From Parachlamydia acanthamoebae (lineage in GTDB: Bacteria > Chlamydiota > Chlamydiia > Chlamydiales > Parachlamydiaceae), in the NCBI RefSeq assembly GCF_000875975.1, contig NZ_BAWW01000066.1, positions 186,001-250,000 of the forward strand: a DNA stretch of 64,000 nucleotides. The letters are read 5' to 3'. The position numbers were made by a program, and so were the translations under genes. The first letter of the stretch is position 1. Each line of letters begins with the position of its first letter. Below the pieces are notes generated by a model. That model was not told the origin of the DNA, did not search any database, and saw nothing but the letters and a program-made list of their open reading frames with translations. Below, one piece after another: positions 1-9,110 of this stretch.

Positions 1-741
1 ATCAGGATGTTCTTGAAGAGCCGCTAAATACTCACTGAAGGCCAACTGCTTTTTCCCGATGGTTTCAAGAACTTTTCCACGATATGAACGAATTTCTGGA
101 TCATGCGGAGAAAGCTTATGCGCTTGATTGAGGTAATCCCAGGCCATGCGTGGATTTTGATCTTTGAGATGAAGAAGCGCCAAATGGCTCAACCGTTTTA
201 ATTCGCTTTTTTGATCGCCCAATGGTTGAAATTTAAGGAGTGTAATCGCATCTGAAAGACGGCCTGCACGTGCCAACATTTCCACATCTAAGAAAAGCCA
301 TTTTTCTTTTTGTCCCTCCTGCCCCTCCCAAAGAGACCGAATGCACTGATACTCTTTCGTCTTTTGATCAAGCACACACTTATCCGCTATCGTCAAAGCA
401 GCCTTTTCGTTTGCGTCAAAGGCATCTGGAAATGAACGATGCAAAATCAGTAATTGTTGAATGTTCCCCTGTTTCTCACTGGCATCAATCATGAGTCTTA
501 GCCATTGCTTGCCACTCGCAGAATATCGCTCCATTTCAGGCTCATATTGCCGAATAATCGCCAAAGCTTCTGCAAAACGACCATCCTCAACAAAACGAGT
601 AGCCACCTGCATTTCAAGGGCCTCTTCCATGTGCGTCTTTGGGACTGCAAGCGTTTCTTCCTGATTCAACCAGTAAAAAGATCCTCCAATCACAGCAGCG
701 ATGCCGATCAGAGAAAGAATAGAGACAACCCATTTGCGCAT
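1..741 (-). CDS. Membrane-anchored TPR-like protein, C-terminus outside window
   Basis: Reading leftward from an ATG at 741, the frame stays open for 247 codons to the window edge, so the C-terminal part is missing. Residues 1-27 form a short basic start plus one membrane segment (MRKWVVSILSLIGIAAVIGG), suggesting an inner-membrane anchor with the rest in the periplasm. The remainder is helical with spaced alanine/leucine patterns such as 'AEALAIIRQYEPEMERY' and 'MAWDYLNQAHKLSPHDPEI', which look like tetratricopeptide helices. TPR domains usually act as protein-binding scaffolds; the partner cannot be told from here. The next gene, 887-2644, lies upstream on the same strand. Confidence 0.72.
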   Translation of the reverse strand, partial: MRKWVVSILSLIGIAAVIGGSFYWLNQEETLAVPKTHMEEALEMQVATRFVEDGRFAEALAIIRQYEPEMERYSASGKQWLRLMIDASEKQGNIQQLLILHRSFPDAFDANEKAALTIADKCVLDQKTKEYQCIRSLWEGQEGQKEKWLFLDVEMLARAGRLSDAITLLKFQPLGDQKSELKRLSHLALLHLKDQNPRMAWDYLNQAHKLSPHDPEIRSYRGKVLETIGKKQLAFSEYLAALQEHPD

Positions 742-886
742 AGATCCACCAAATTCACGTCAGATGTTTTAAGGAAACAAACCTATAGATAATATGCTCT
801 GTTTTATCGTACTGCTAGATTTTTTAAAAGAACAAATCACCTCAGGATGACACCAATAAAACGTCTGTGGCTTTATTTAGCAGAAA

Positions 887-2644
887 TCATACCGCAGTTT
901 TCCACTTTCGGATATTATAAACATCGTAAAAATAAGGCGCTAAAATTTGATCCATTTTGGAAGCCGCTTTAAGAACATCCATGGATTCCACTGTGACTTC
1001 TTCAAGACCCACTGCTTGAACAAGTGCTTGTACCTTGGAAAGATCTTCATTCCTTACAAACAACACTTGAGCCTCTTTCGCTAATTCAATGCCGCCCATA
1101 TAAACCTCTTCACTTTCTTCGTATGCGGGATTCAAATCATACGTAATTCCTTGGCGATTCTTTGAGGCAACCACAACCCCAATTTTAGCTAATTCTTGAT
1201 CTTCAGGATCAATAACCTCCGCTTCAAGCCCAAAAATCGATTCAAGCTCTTCAAAGGATTTCATGTAATTGTAAAAGGAAACTCCATAGCACAATTGCAT
1301 ACGCGCGAAAAGCACATCAGCATTTTCATCGAACATTTTTTGTATTCCAGCACGAATTTCTGCAATCTTTTTGATGATCAATTCTTTATCTTGCTCAAAT
1401 GTTTCCGGCTGTAATTTCTTAATCCGCTTTAAAGCTTCAACAGTACGTCCAAGTGAAGCGGCATCTAAAAAATCTCGGTGGGTCTTAAAGCTCAATTCTG
1501 TTGTGAGAAATTGTTGGTAACGACTGAGTTCAGCTTCTAAATCAAAACTGAAAGATTTAGCATACTTAATACTTCTAGAAGCCGAGGACAAACCTACACC
1601 AGAAAGAAAGCGTTGGTTAATTCCATTCACGCCTGCTCCCTCCCGCAATTCTCCTGATAATGTTTGCACTTGAAGTTGTCGTAATGCTCCTACACAAAGC
1701 AACTTGTTATTCGTTTTTTCACACGCAGATTTAATCACATTGGCTTTTGTCCCGTGCAGCCAACTTAAATTCAGGTAAGCTAACGCTTTTTTCACAACTT
1801 CTTGGGAAATTTCTTGAATTTCCGCTGAATTTTCTATCATGCTCGCAATTTTATCGTGCTTAGAAGCAAGCTTAATTTGCCTTCTTAATTTTTTGAGTAA
1901 AAACAAGACAACAACATGTTTTTCCTTTTCACTTGCAGAGACGCTCTCTCCTTGCAAGAGATAACAGCTCGGCTTATGTATTGAATGGACTCCGTCAAAG
2001 AAACAATTCTTTTCCATATAATCTCGATAAACAGGGATGGAGGCCTCATTCGTATGTGCTCGCAGAAAAAAAGCTAATGCCTTATAAACATTTCGAGCAT
2101 GATCGATTTTTTCTTGCGAACGCGGATGATCTAAAATCCCCTGGAGAGCTGAGTGGATATTTTGAATCACATTATCCTGAGACTGGAAATAAGTTGAGCA
2201 ACTTTGAAGAGATTCATCTAATTCTTTCTTTGCTTCGAAAAAATGCTGAGAATACCTTGGCTTAAGCTGAGTGAAAACATTCCCTAAAACATCTTCATTT
2301 TTTTTTGAAAAAGTCTCTAAACAAGCTTTATATACGGCCGCATTTCTTTTTTCTGGGGGAACTTGGCTTGCGAGCTCGATGATTTTGAAGGTGTGCTTTT
2401 TCCGATGTTGATGTTTAATAATCAAGGCTCCCACAGGTAATGCGATCGAGATATAGGAAAACATTTTTAACGCAAGTAATACAAAATTTGTTTTTTTAAC
2501 TTTGGCTTCAAGCACCATAGTATTCTCGCTCATCATCCTTACTTGATAAGTCTTATTGCCGACACGCAGATAATTTTCAGCAGCCTGCCATAGCGGGTGA
2601 TTTGTAAATGCATTAATTCCAGAAATAGACTTATTAAAATTCAT
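887..2644 (-). CDS. Hypothetical protein with one membrane segment, effector-like
   Basis: This 585-residue protein matches no family I can name. An AAGGG ribosome site sits 7 nt before the ATG. Residues about 26-50 hold a strand-rich motif (RVGNKTYQVRMM), followed at about 53-77 by one hydrophobic segment (NFVLLALKMFSYISIALPVG) and a basic stretch HQHRKKH. The rest is soluble and mostly helical. A short cytosolic head, one membrane segment and a large helical tail recalls membrane-anchored chlamydial effectors, but this is inference from architecture only. It lies in an AT-rich accessory stretch, divergent from the gene at 2819. Confidence 0.8.
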   Translation of the reverse strand: MNFNKSISGINAFTNHPLWQAAENYLRVGNKTYQVRMMSENTMVLEAKVKKTNFVLLALKMFSYISIALPVGALIIKHQHRKKHTFKIIELASQVPPEKRNAAVYKACLETFSKKNEDVLGNVFTQLKPRYSQHFFEAKKELDESLQSCSTYFQSQDNVIQNIHSALQGILDHPRSQEKIDHARNVYKALAFFLRAHTNEASIPVYRDYMEKNCFFDGVHSIHKPSCYLLQGESVSASEKEKHVVVLFLLKKLRRQIKLASKHDKIASMIENSAEIQEISQEVVKKALAYLNLSWLHGTKANVIKSACEKTNNKLLCVGALRQLQVQTLSGELREGAGVNGINQRFLSGVGLSSASRSIKYAKSFSFDLEAELSRYQQFLTTELSFKTHRDFLDAASLGRTVEALKRIKKLQPETFEQDKELIIKKIAEIRAGIQKMFDENADVLFARMQLCYGVSFYNYMKSFEELESIFGLEAEVIDPEDQELAKIGVVVASKNRQGITYDLNPAYEESEEVYMGGIELAKEAQVLFVRNEDLSKVQALVQAVGLEEVTVESMDVLKAASKMDQILAPYFYDVYNIRKWKTAV

Positions 2645-2763
2645 ATAATTCCCTTTTTATTAAACTTAAAAAAAATTATAACTAATCCATGAATTTATCT
2701 CAATCACTTACGCCTTCTATTTCATCAATTTTCATAACATTTTAAAAAATCAGATTTTTGAAA

Positions 2764-2792
2764 TTGAAAACATTCAAAATTTCAGATATAAT
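2764..2792 (+). promoter_or_regulatory. Sigma-66/sigma-70-type promoter for the 2819 gene
   Basis: TTGAAA at 2764-2769 and a perfect TATAAT at 2787-2792 are separated by 17 bp. Transcription would start near 2799, giving a leader of about 20 nt that includes the AAGGGG ribosome site just before the ATG at 2819. Confidence 0.65.
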
Positions 2793-2818
2793 TTGTTTAG
2801 ATAAAGAAGGGGAAATTT

Positions 2819-3589
2819 ATGCATACATATCGAATGGATTTTAATGAATTTAATAAGAAATTATCAGATTTCGATCCTAATAAGGAACTGCAAAAAAATG
2901 GTATTCTAAATCTTTTCAATAAAAAGGTGAAAATTAAGATCGTAAATCCTAATGAAAAACCGCCCTCTTTTATTCAAAAAATCATCAACTTCGTAACTTT
3001 TAAATCTTCAGGTTATAGCAAGACATTTCGATTTGATCAAAAAGCTCTTTTAAATAAGCTGAATGCGAGCTCTTCTGATTCTCAAAATCTCGCCGCAATT
3101 TTCATGGAAAAGGTATGTGGAGAGGTCAAGCCCTCACCTAAATGGGATGTGATTGTTCAAAAACATCAACCCCCTCTGAGGCCTCACCGATCAGAAATAA
3201 ATGGATGGATTGAAACAATTATTACTGGCTTAAAGAGACACAAAGAAACATCTTGCCATTACGATAAAGTTTATTGTTTTTTTCAAAGCGGTGACAAATC
3301 GGATATCATCTTTGGTCACGATGGGCAATGGGATCCTAATCTAGTCTTAAACCTGACTCCCGAAGAAAAATCTAAAATTTTAATTCTACTCGTTCCTAGA
3401 GATAAAAATATTGAAAAAAGATTTCTTGATAAAGTCTACCTCAATATCTTATTTCCACATGAAATTGATATGCATGGTGGAAATGGCATGCATATTGGTA
3501 TGGATTATAAGGCATTCAGCTTAAAAGATTTTCATGAAATTCAAAGAGGAAAATTACCTAAAAGTTTTTCTGAAGCCTTTCAGTCCTAA
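2819..3589 (+). CDS. Hypothetical protein, 256 aa
   Basis: I do not recognise a family. The start is well supported: an AAGGGGAAA ribosome site 4-5 nt upstream and a good promoter just before that. The protein is soluble and basic, has no signal peptide or membrane segment, and is rich in lysine, asparagine and aromatic residues. The C-terminal half has a histidine/glycine-rich patch, 'FPHEIDMHGGNGMHIGMDY', at about residues 212-230, which might bind metal or form an active site. The gene stands alone between divergent and convergent neighbours and has its own promoter and terminator. A host-directed role is possible but nothing proves it. Confidence 0.75.
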   Translation: MHTYRMDFNEFNKKLSDFDPNKELQKNGILNLFNKKVKIKIVNPNEKPPSFIQKIINFVTFKSSGYSKTFRFDQKALLNKLNASSSDSQNLAAIFMEKVCGEVKPSPKWDVIVQKHQPPLRPHRSEINGWIETIITGLKRHKETSCHYDKVYCFFQSGDKSDIIFGHDGQWDPNLVLNLTPEEKSKILILLVPRDKNIEKRFLDKVYLNILFPHEIDMHGGNGMHIGMDYKAFSLKDFHEIQRGKLPKSFSEAFQS

Positions 3590-3599
3590 GTTACACACC

Positions 3600-3634
3600 A
3601 TGATTATTCCTCAACGGATCTGAAGAATAATCAT
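3600..3634. terminator. Bidirectional hairpin terminator
   Basis: ATGATTATTC (3600-3609) pairs with GAATAATCAT (3625-3634), with a further TCA/TGA pairing inside. It is followed by TTATTT on the + strand and lies between the convergent genes ending at 3589 and 3651, so it can serve both. Confidence 0.6.
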
Positions 3635-3650
3635 TTATTTGCATGCGTAA

Positions 3651-3992
3651 TTATTCTACATCAAAGATTTCTTCGCTAAGACCAATGGATTGATTTGAAG
3701 AAGGAAATTCGACTGCAGCACCGTCGCGACAGCACCGGTTTTGTCTTCTTTGAGCTCTTTGCCAACGGCTGTAGCGCATTTCCGCTCTACGACGCACGTT
3801 GTCTTGATTTTGAAGATACAAACTTCTCTGATCTCGCTCTTTGGAATTCCGATCTGCCACTTCTTCATCATGAATATGCTCTTCTTCTTCAACCTCTTCT
3901 TTAGGTTTTTCTTTAGAAACATCTTCACTAAAAACGATTGAAGAACATGCGCATAACCCAATAACCATCCAAAGAATGATTTTTTTTCTCAT
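3651..3992 (-). CDS. Small secreted acidic/arginine-rich protein
   Basis: This is a 113-residue exported protein of unknown function. The start is set at the ATG at 3992 because GGAGG lies at 3998-4002; an upstream in-frame TTG would put the ribosome site inside the gene. Residues 1-22 are a signal peptide (MRKKIILWMVIGLCACSS). The cysteines in 'LCACSS' could form a weak lipobox, so a lipoprotein is possible. A glutamate/lysine-rich stretch (residues 26-42) is followed by an arginine/glutamine-rich region (about 50-90) with two cysteines. The middle looks disordered. It is convergent with the gene at 2819, and the glycosyltransferase gene upstream is on the same strand only 28 nt away. Confidence 0.7.
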   Translation of the reverse strand: MRKKIILWMVIGLCACSSIVFSEDVSKEKPKEEVEEEEHIHDEEVADRNSKERDQRSLYLQNQDNVRRRAEMRYSRWQRAQRRQNRCCRDGAAVEFPSSNQSIGLSEEIFDVE

Positions 3993-4020
3993 ATTTTCCT
4001 CCAATGGCTTGAGTTTTAAA

Positions 4021-5520
4021 TTAAGAGGCTTTAGCTAGGGCATCCTCTAGATTATGAAAAAATTTGAATGAATCATTCACTTTTGCTAAGACGAATTCGT
4101 GCTTTAAACTGCGACTGAGACCGCAAATTTTCAAAGGTTTGTGATGAGATTTTAAATAATTCCTTAGTTGCAGCAAAAATCCGAATGCTCGACTATCAAT
4201 TGCTGTACAGTAAGTAAAATCTAAGATGCACCCCTTATCTTCGATCATGGGTATCCAGCTAGCTAGATAGCTTGTGTAATTGAACTGATTTCCCATCGTT
4301 CCGAAAAACGTGACAATAACATGTGCATGTTTTTGCTGGATCGAAAGGTAGAGATGATCTCTAACGCTTTCTTTTTCACAAAAATGGGGAATAAACTGGG
4401 GCGGAGTATCAAAGAAATGGGGCGATAACAGGGGCCAAATGCGCTGCAATTTAAATAAGTATTTCAGATGAGATGCCAATCCCCAACAATAGATTTCTTT
4501 TTTTTCTTTCCAAACCCTCGTCATCATTTGAATCAAAAAATTAAGTCCCTCTAAATCGAAGTAAACAACATCACGCCAATCAAAGATAAGGCAAGGGTGG
4601 CCAAATGCATCCTTTAGTTGACGCATAATTTGATCACTGGCACTCCGATTCAATATGGGAGGAAGCTGAAAGACAACAAAGCTTTGTTCGGACGAAAGAA
4701 ATAAAAGAGGATCTTTAACACTTGCGTCGACAGAGTTAGCAATTTTATGTCGATAAAATAAGCTTAACAAATTCTGGTAGCCGATCAAGGGAAGGGTCAG
4801 CAAGGAAAATTTCACCGTCCCCAGAGTCCTTTGCCACAAGCTCGGTATTTTTTGTGGATAAGTCTCATCTATTTCGGAAAAGTGAAATGCATCTCCCGTT
4901 CCGATTGTCACAGGAGCTTTTAAACGCTGGTTAACACGTTTAAACCATATTTCCTGTTTCGGGCTGCCCAAATGGATCCAAATTAAATCAGGAGCAGCTT
5001 TATTAATATCTTCGACGATGACATTATCCAAATCATCCATATGAGCGAGGCTCTCACCTTCAAGACGTACTTGAGGACATTCGATTCCTGCAATTTGAAT
5101 TCCTGGATAATTTCTTTTAAGGCCATTTGCAAAGGCCCTAACTTCTACCTCATTTCCTCCTAGAAAGAAAATGGACTTTTTTTTATTTGCTAATTCTTTT
5201 ATTAACTGAGATAAAAATACGTTCCCATCGATCGTCTCTTTAAAGGGATTTCCTAATATTTTGCTTAACCACGCCAGTGAGCGATCCGTTGGCAAAACGA
5301 GAAATGATTTAAAAACCATCGCTAATAGTTCACGGTTCTCGATGGTTTCTAAGCCCCATCCCCAAATTTGCATGAGTTTTTCCATGTCCATAAAGCACAC
5401 ATAATGGGAAACTTTTTGGGCTGCAGGAGTGTCCATCGCTTTCAGAATGACTTGGACTGCTTCTTCTTGCGTTAAGTCACTGACAGGAATTCCCAGCAAA
5501 ATAAGAGCTCGAGGATGCAT
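4021..5520 (-). CDS. WecG/TagA-type glycosyltransferase fused to two STAS domains
   Basis: Residues about 5-240 match the WecG/TagA/CpsF family, which moves an N-acetyl-amino sugar onto a polyprenyl-linked acceptor. The hallmark 'DLIWIHLGSPKQEIWFKRV' matches the family's P-D-x(6)-G-x-P-x-QE motif, and 'PTDRS' keeps the expected aspartate. After that come two STAS-like units, about 275-380 (strand/helix around 'FDLEGLNFLIQMM') and about 385-495 (around 'AIDSRAFGFLLQLRNYL'). The serine that is phosphorylated in classical anti-sigma antagonists is Glu in the first and Arg in the second. The start at 5520 is chosen because GAGGAAAG lies just upstream. Normal family members are about 250 residues, so the fusion roughly doubles the size. 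It lies downstream of the SulP gene on the same strand. Confidence 0.85.
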   Translation of the reverse strand: MHPRALILLGIPVSDLTQEEAVQVILKAMDTPAAQKVSHYVCFMDMEKLMQIWGWGLETIENRELLAMVFKSFLVLPTDRSLAWLSKILGNPFKETIDGNVFLSQLIKELANKKKSIFFLGGNEVEVRAFANGLKRNYPGIQIAGIECPQVRLEGESLAHMDDLDNVIVEDINKAAPDLIWIHLGSPKQEIWFKRVNQRLKAPVTIGTGDAFHFSEIDETYPQKIPSLWQRTLGTVKFSLLTLPLIGYQNLLSLFYRHKIANSVDASVKDPLLFLSSEQSFVVFQLPPILNRSASDQIMRQLKDAFGHPCLIFDWRDVVYFDLEGLNFLIQMMTRVWKEKKEIYCWGLASHLKYLFKLQRIWPLLSPHFFDTPPQFIPHFCEKESVRDHLYLSIQQKHAHVIVTFFGTMGNQFNYTSYLASWIPMIEDKGCILDFTYCTAIDSRAFGFLLQLRNYLKSHHKPLKICGLSRSLKHEFVLAKVNDSFKFFHNLEDALAKAS

Positions 5521-5653
5521 GGTCTCTTTCCTCAATTTAATTTGAATTGCAACAAACATGTTTTGCGCAAAGAAAAATCTACAAGATGTTCTCTTATAAA
5601 CTGACTATTGCAAAAAAATAAGTTGATTGCAAGATAGGGGATTATCTTTTTTT

Positions 5654-7507
5654 TTAATCTGCGCGAGCTTCTAGATAATTCTCCCCGGCCAGATCCAAAC
5701 TTTCTGATTCCAAAGAAGTTGAAGTAGCACACAAAAGAGACTCAGCCCTTCTCAATGCTTTTTTCATGTGGAGATGCGGACGTCTTTCGTTTAAGAAGAA
5801 CAGATTTTCTTTTCCGATCAGATCGATTAAAGCTGAATTGCTCAAGACTTCCCATGTTGGAAAGGTTAAGCCACTTAATATAAGATGCCTGCCTGAGCTT
5901 TGTAAATAATTGTAAAGTTGATGTAGAGCCAAGCAACCCGTTGCATCGAGATCGCGCGCATGTTTCAGCTGAAGAATAATCACTTTCGTTGTTGTATCAT
6001 CTTCAGCAATTGATTTTAGAGTACTTTGGAAAAGATCTGCTGCCCCAAAAAATAACTCCCCCTTGACTTTGATGACTCGAATTTTTTTCTTGTCGTTTTT
6101 TCTGGCTGCATCAGCGGAACACCATTTACCTGAGTCATCGATACCATATTCAATTAGCTGAGGAATTGCCGCTTTTTTAAGATAAAGAGTAATTGAAATG
6201 ACGACGCCAATATAAAAAGCCACGTCTAAGCTCAAAAATACACAAGAGAGAATCGTAATCCAAAGGACAAGCGCATCCGAATTCGTCGCTTTTAAACAGA
6301 GTAAAAATTGTTTGCGATTGACAATACTGACTGCCGTCACTATCAAGAGAGCCGCTAAAGATCCGACGGGAATGCGTGTAATAAAAAATCCAAAGGCGAG
6401 TAGAAACGTGGCAACAAAAATGGCCCCAAAAATAGCTGCAAATCGGGTTTGTGCCCCGCTAATGTAATTCAAAATGCTGCGAGAATTACTTCCTGAAATA
6501 GGCATTGCTCCGCCTAGAAAAGAACCACAGAAATTTCCTAATCCAATCCCAAAAATATCTTGATTAAGAGATAACCGCTGGCCTGTGATGGCCGCAATTG
6601 ATTTAGCAACAGCCGCGGATTCAAGAATACTCATCAAAGCAATCGCAAAAGCAACGGGGACGACACTACTCAAAATGCGCGTGTTGAAATAAGGAAACGA
6701 AAGCGCAGGCAATCCAGTATAAACTTCACCAGTATCACCGACTAACGCGACTTGTTGCAGGCGCTCTCCCACAAAAGATTCTCCCCCCTCAACATTTAAC
6801 CCCATTAGTTGGACAACAATCGCCATAAATCCGAACGCGATTGCGGCTCCAGGAATCCGTTTGTCTTTTTGCCTAAAAGCAACGATCAAAAACAAACTTC
6901 CCAAGCTAATTAATAGGGTAGGTAAATGGAATTGGCTTAAATGCGAGACTAAGTACCAGGCTTTTTCATAAAATGCATGCACCCCTTCCATAGGAGGAAT
7001 TCCAAGAAATATGTAAAATTGATCGATGACAATCGCAATGGCTGTTCCCACAACGTATCCAACAACAACAGAATGGCTCACGAATTGCGTCAAGCGTCCC
7101 AATTTAAATGAAGCCACTAAAATCTGAAAAATTCCGACAAGGAGGGTCAATTGCGTTAAAATCTGGACCGCCATCCACTCTCTTTCGGGTCCATCAAGAT
7201 CTCGAAAATAATTAAAAAGAATTTGCGATGTCCCCGACTGAACCATGATGGCAATGGCATTACTAGGCCCTACAATTAAATGACGAGAAGATCCCCAGGT
7301 TGCTGCAATTAAAGAAGAAAAAATCACCGCCAAAAGGCCACAAGAAAGAGGAAGCCCCGCAACCATTGCATAGGCCATGGCTTGAGGAACGCTTAGCAGG
7401 GCGACTGAAAATCCGGCACTAACGTCTTGAGCTAAAAATCCCCAAGAATAATTTTTCAAATCCTTTAAGGATGTAAAAAATGAGATGCGATCAACCGAAG
7501 AGCCCAT
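5654..7507 (-). CDS. SulP family anion permease with STAS domain
   Basis: This is an inner-membrane anion transporter of the SulP family (sulfate, bicarbonate or dicarboxylate; the substrate cannot be read from sequence). About 11-14 hydrophobic segments fill residues 25-440, including the family signature region 'SVPQAMAYAMVAGLPLSCGL' and 'GGAMPISGSNSRSIL'. The cytosolic C-terminus (about 480-590) is a STAS domain, with 'DATGCLALHQLYNYL' where Thr takes the place of the regulatory Ser. Several ATGs cluster at the start; the one at 7507 has GGAG at a proper distance, but 7528 is possible and would add 7 residues. The STAS-fused glycosyltransferase follows 133 nt downstream on the same strand. 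Confidence 0.93.
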   Translation of the reverse strand: MGSSVDRISFFTSLKDLKNYSWGFLAQDVSAGFSVALLSVPQAMAYAMVAGLPLSCGLLAVIFSSLIAATWGSSRHLIVGPSNAIAIMVQSGTSQILFNYFRDLDGPEREWMAVQILTQLTLLVGIFQILVASFKLGRLTQFVSHSVVVGYVVGTAIAIVIDQFYIFLGIPPMEGVHAFYEKAWYLVSHLSQFHLPTLLISLGSLFLIVAFRQKDKRIPGAAIAFGFMAIVVQLMGLNVEGGESFVGERLQQVALVGDTGEVYTGLPALSFPYFNTRILSSVVPVAFAIALMSILESAAVAKSIAAITGQRLSLNQDIFGIGLGNFCGSFLGGAMPISGSNSRSILNYISGAQTRFAAIFGAIFVATFLLAFGFFITRIPVGSLAALLIVTAVSIVNRKQFLLCLKATNSDALVLWITILSCVFLSLDVAFYIGVVISITLYLKKAAIPQLIEYGIDDSGKWCSADAARKNDKKKIRVIKVKGELFFGAADLFQSTLKSIAEDDTTTKVIILQLKHARDLDATGCLALHQLYNYLQSSGRHLILSGLTFPTWEVLSNSALIDLIGKENLFFLNERRPHLHMKKALRRAESLLCATSTSLESESLDLAGENYLEARAD

Positions 7508-7528
7508 TTCAGTCATCTCCATGAGCAT

Positions 7529-7939
7529 TTAGAAAAAAATCTGCAGCTTTCTTTTTGAGTTTTAGCATAGATAAGGCGCATTTTGTCATTAAAAAACACA
7601 AATGCCGAAATTTGATAAAAAATAAAAGTTAATTGTATTCGATATTACTATTTTTTAAAAGAAATAACTTTTAAAAAGATATTTGCACTTCCTATTACTA
7701 TAGAAAAGTCTCATTTGCTTACAAATTTTCCTTAATGATTAAAAATTCTAAGACAAGAAGATGCTCACTTTAAAAGGGGCTTAAGAATAATGCTAATATA
7801 CGTTAGAGGAAAGTAATTAAAAGCATTTAGCCAATGCAAATAACACAAAAACTAATCCCTTAACATCCTAATATTTAGAGCGCTAACTCTAAAAGATATC
7901 AACTCAATTAGGTATTTCTCACTTGTAATTTATAGACCC
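7529..7939. other. AT-rich intergenic region, no gene seen
   Basis: About 410 bp between the SulP gene and the WD40 gene, both on the minus strand. It is very AT-rich with stop codons in all frames. I see no tRNA, clear hairpin or convincing promoter pair in it. It marks the edge of the accessory patch that runs to about 11358. Confidence 0.5.
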
Positions 7940-9040
7940 TCAATCGTTACGTAAATCCCAGATTGTAAAAGAAGCTCCACTATGGACTGCCCTACAATTA
8001 TCGGGACAGGAAGCAGCGACAACTTTAAAGTCAGCAACCTTAAGCAAGCATGAAACCCTTCCACTATGACCTCTTAAAAAATGAAAGGGTCTTTTTTGTC
8101 GTATATCCCAAAATGCAATCGATTTATCATCAGCACCGCTTGCAAAAAAAGTTTCTGAAATTTTGCAAATTGTCCAAACTCTCCCACTATGGGCACGGAA
8201 AGAATTTGTTATCCTTTTTGTTTCAATATTTAATAAAGAGACTTTTCCAGAAAATGCAGCAATAGCTAGTGTTTCCTCTGAAAGATTTTCTAGATATGAA
8301 ATAAAAGGTCTCTGTTTAATAGTAGAGGTTGTATTTAATGCTTCTCTCACAACTTTTTCTTTTTGTTTCCACGAAACTACGTCACCCGACGGTAATTTTT
8401 TCATTTTAACAACATCTAAATCAGATCCAGTAGCAACAAAAAAAGTATCATTTCTTGAAGAAACGGCTTTAATGCAATAAACCCAGTCATTTTTACTCAA
8501 AGAAAAATCTAAGCCCGATAATCGCTTAATTCCGACTTTTTTATTTCTATCTATTTTTGTTGTCCACGTCGCCATCATAGCGGGAAGACCTGAAAGAAAC
8601 ATAAGGCTTTCCCCCTTGCGCGGAATTGTTGTTAAACAATTAATACGACAAATGTTTCTATCCTTACTTTTCACATTGTGATTAAAACTGTTTTGATGCC
8701 AGCTAACCAGCCCCCCACTACTAGACCAAAGAGCAAGGCTACCATCTCTTGTTCCACTCATCCACTGCCCATCTTCGGCAATAGCCAAAGCAGTAATCCA
8801 ATGACAGTAGCTCTTGGGTTGCAATCGCTCATGTGGATGCCTTAATAAACTTATACAGTTCCAATCAACATCCCATATCTTAAGCGTCGTATCTTTAGAT
8901 CCGCTAACAAAAGTGTTATTCTCTAGTTTGATCAGTCCATGTACATCGTCATTATGAACATTTTCAATAACTCCAAAGGCCTGACTTATCGAAGTAAAGC
9001 AAGAACTTGTAAGAGGATCTTGCCAAGAAGTGGGTGTCAT
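7940..9040 (-). CDS. WD40 repeat protein
   Basis: This 366-residue protein is built of WD40 blades. Clear repeats are 'FVSGSKDTTLKIWDVDW' (about 47-63), 'WMSGTRDGSLALWSSSG' (about 92-110), 'FASGADDKSIAFWDIRQ' (about 295-311) and a last one ending in 'GASFTIWDLRND' at the C-terminus; degenerate blades fill the middle, enough for a seven-blade propeller. WD40 propellers are mainly protein-interaction platforms and are common in eukaryotes, so a host-interaction role is possible. There is no signal peptide. The ATG at 9040 has AAGG 7 nt upstream. It sits beside ASCH and GNAT genes on the same strand, with low-GC DNA around it. Confidence 0.85.
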   Translation of the reverse strand: MTPTSWQDPLTSSCFTSISQAFGVIENVHNDDVHGLIKLENNTFVSGSKDTTLKIWDVDWNCISLLRHPHERLQPKSYCHWITALAIAEDGQWMSGTRDGSLALWSSSGGLVSWHQNSFNHNVKSKDRNICRINCLTTIPRKGESLMFLSGLPAMMATWTTKIDRNKKVGIKRLSGLDFSLSKNDWVYCIKAVSSRNDTFFVATGSDLDVVKMKKLPSGDVVSWKQKEKVVREALNTTSTIKQRPFISYLENLSEETLAIAAFSGKVSLLNIETKRITNSFRAHSGRVWTICKISETFFASGADDKSIAFWDIRQKRPFHFLRGHSGRVSCLLKVADFKVVAASCPDNCRAVHSGASFTIWDLRND

Positions 9041-9110
9041 TTTAAACCTTAAATATAAATTAAACCATTTGAAATTATAATTAACTTCAGTCTCTTTCTC
9101 TTTACCAAAC

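Noticed and set aside
270-792. Three short + strand frames opposite the partial gene at the left edge
   Set aside because: The minus-strand frame is open throughout with a membrane anchor and TPR-like helices; the + strand frames overlap each other and lack motifs.
1933-2265. Open frame of 110 codons on the + strand inside the gene at 887
   Set aside because: It lies fully antisense to a well-supported gene with a ribosome site, and its product has no recognisable motif.
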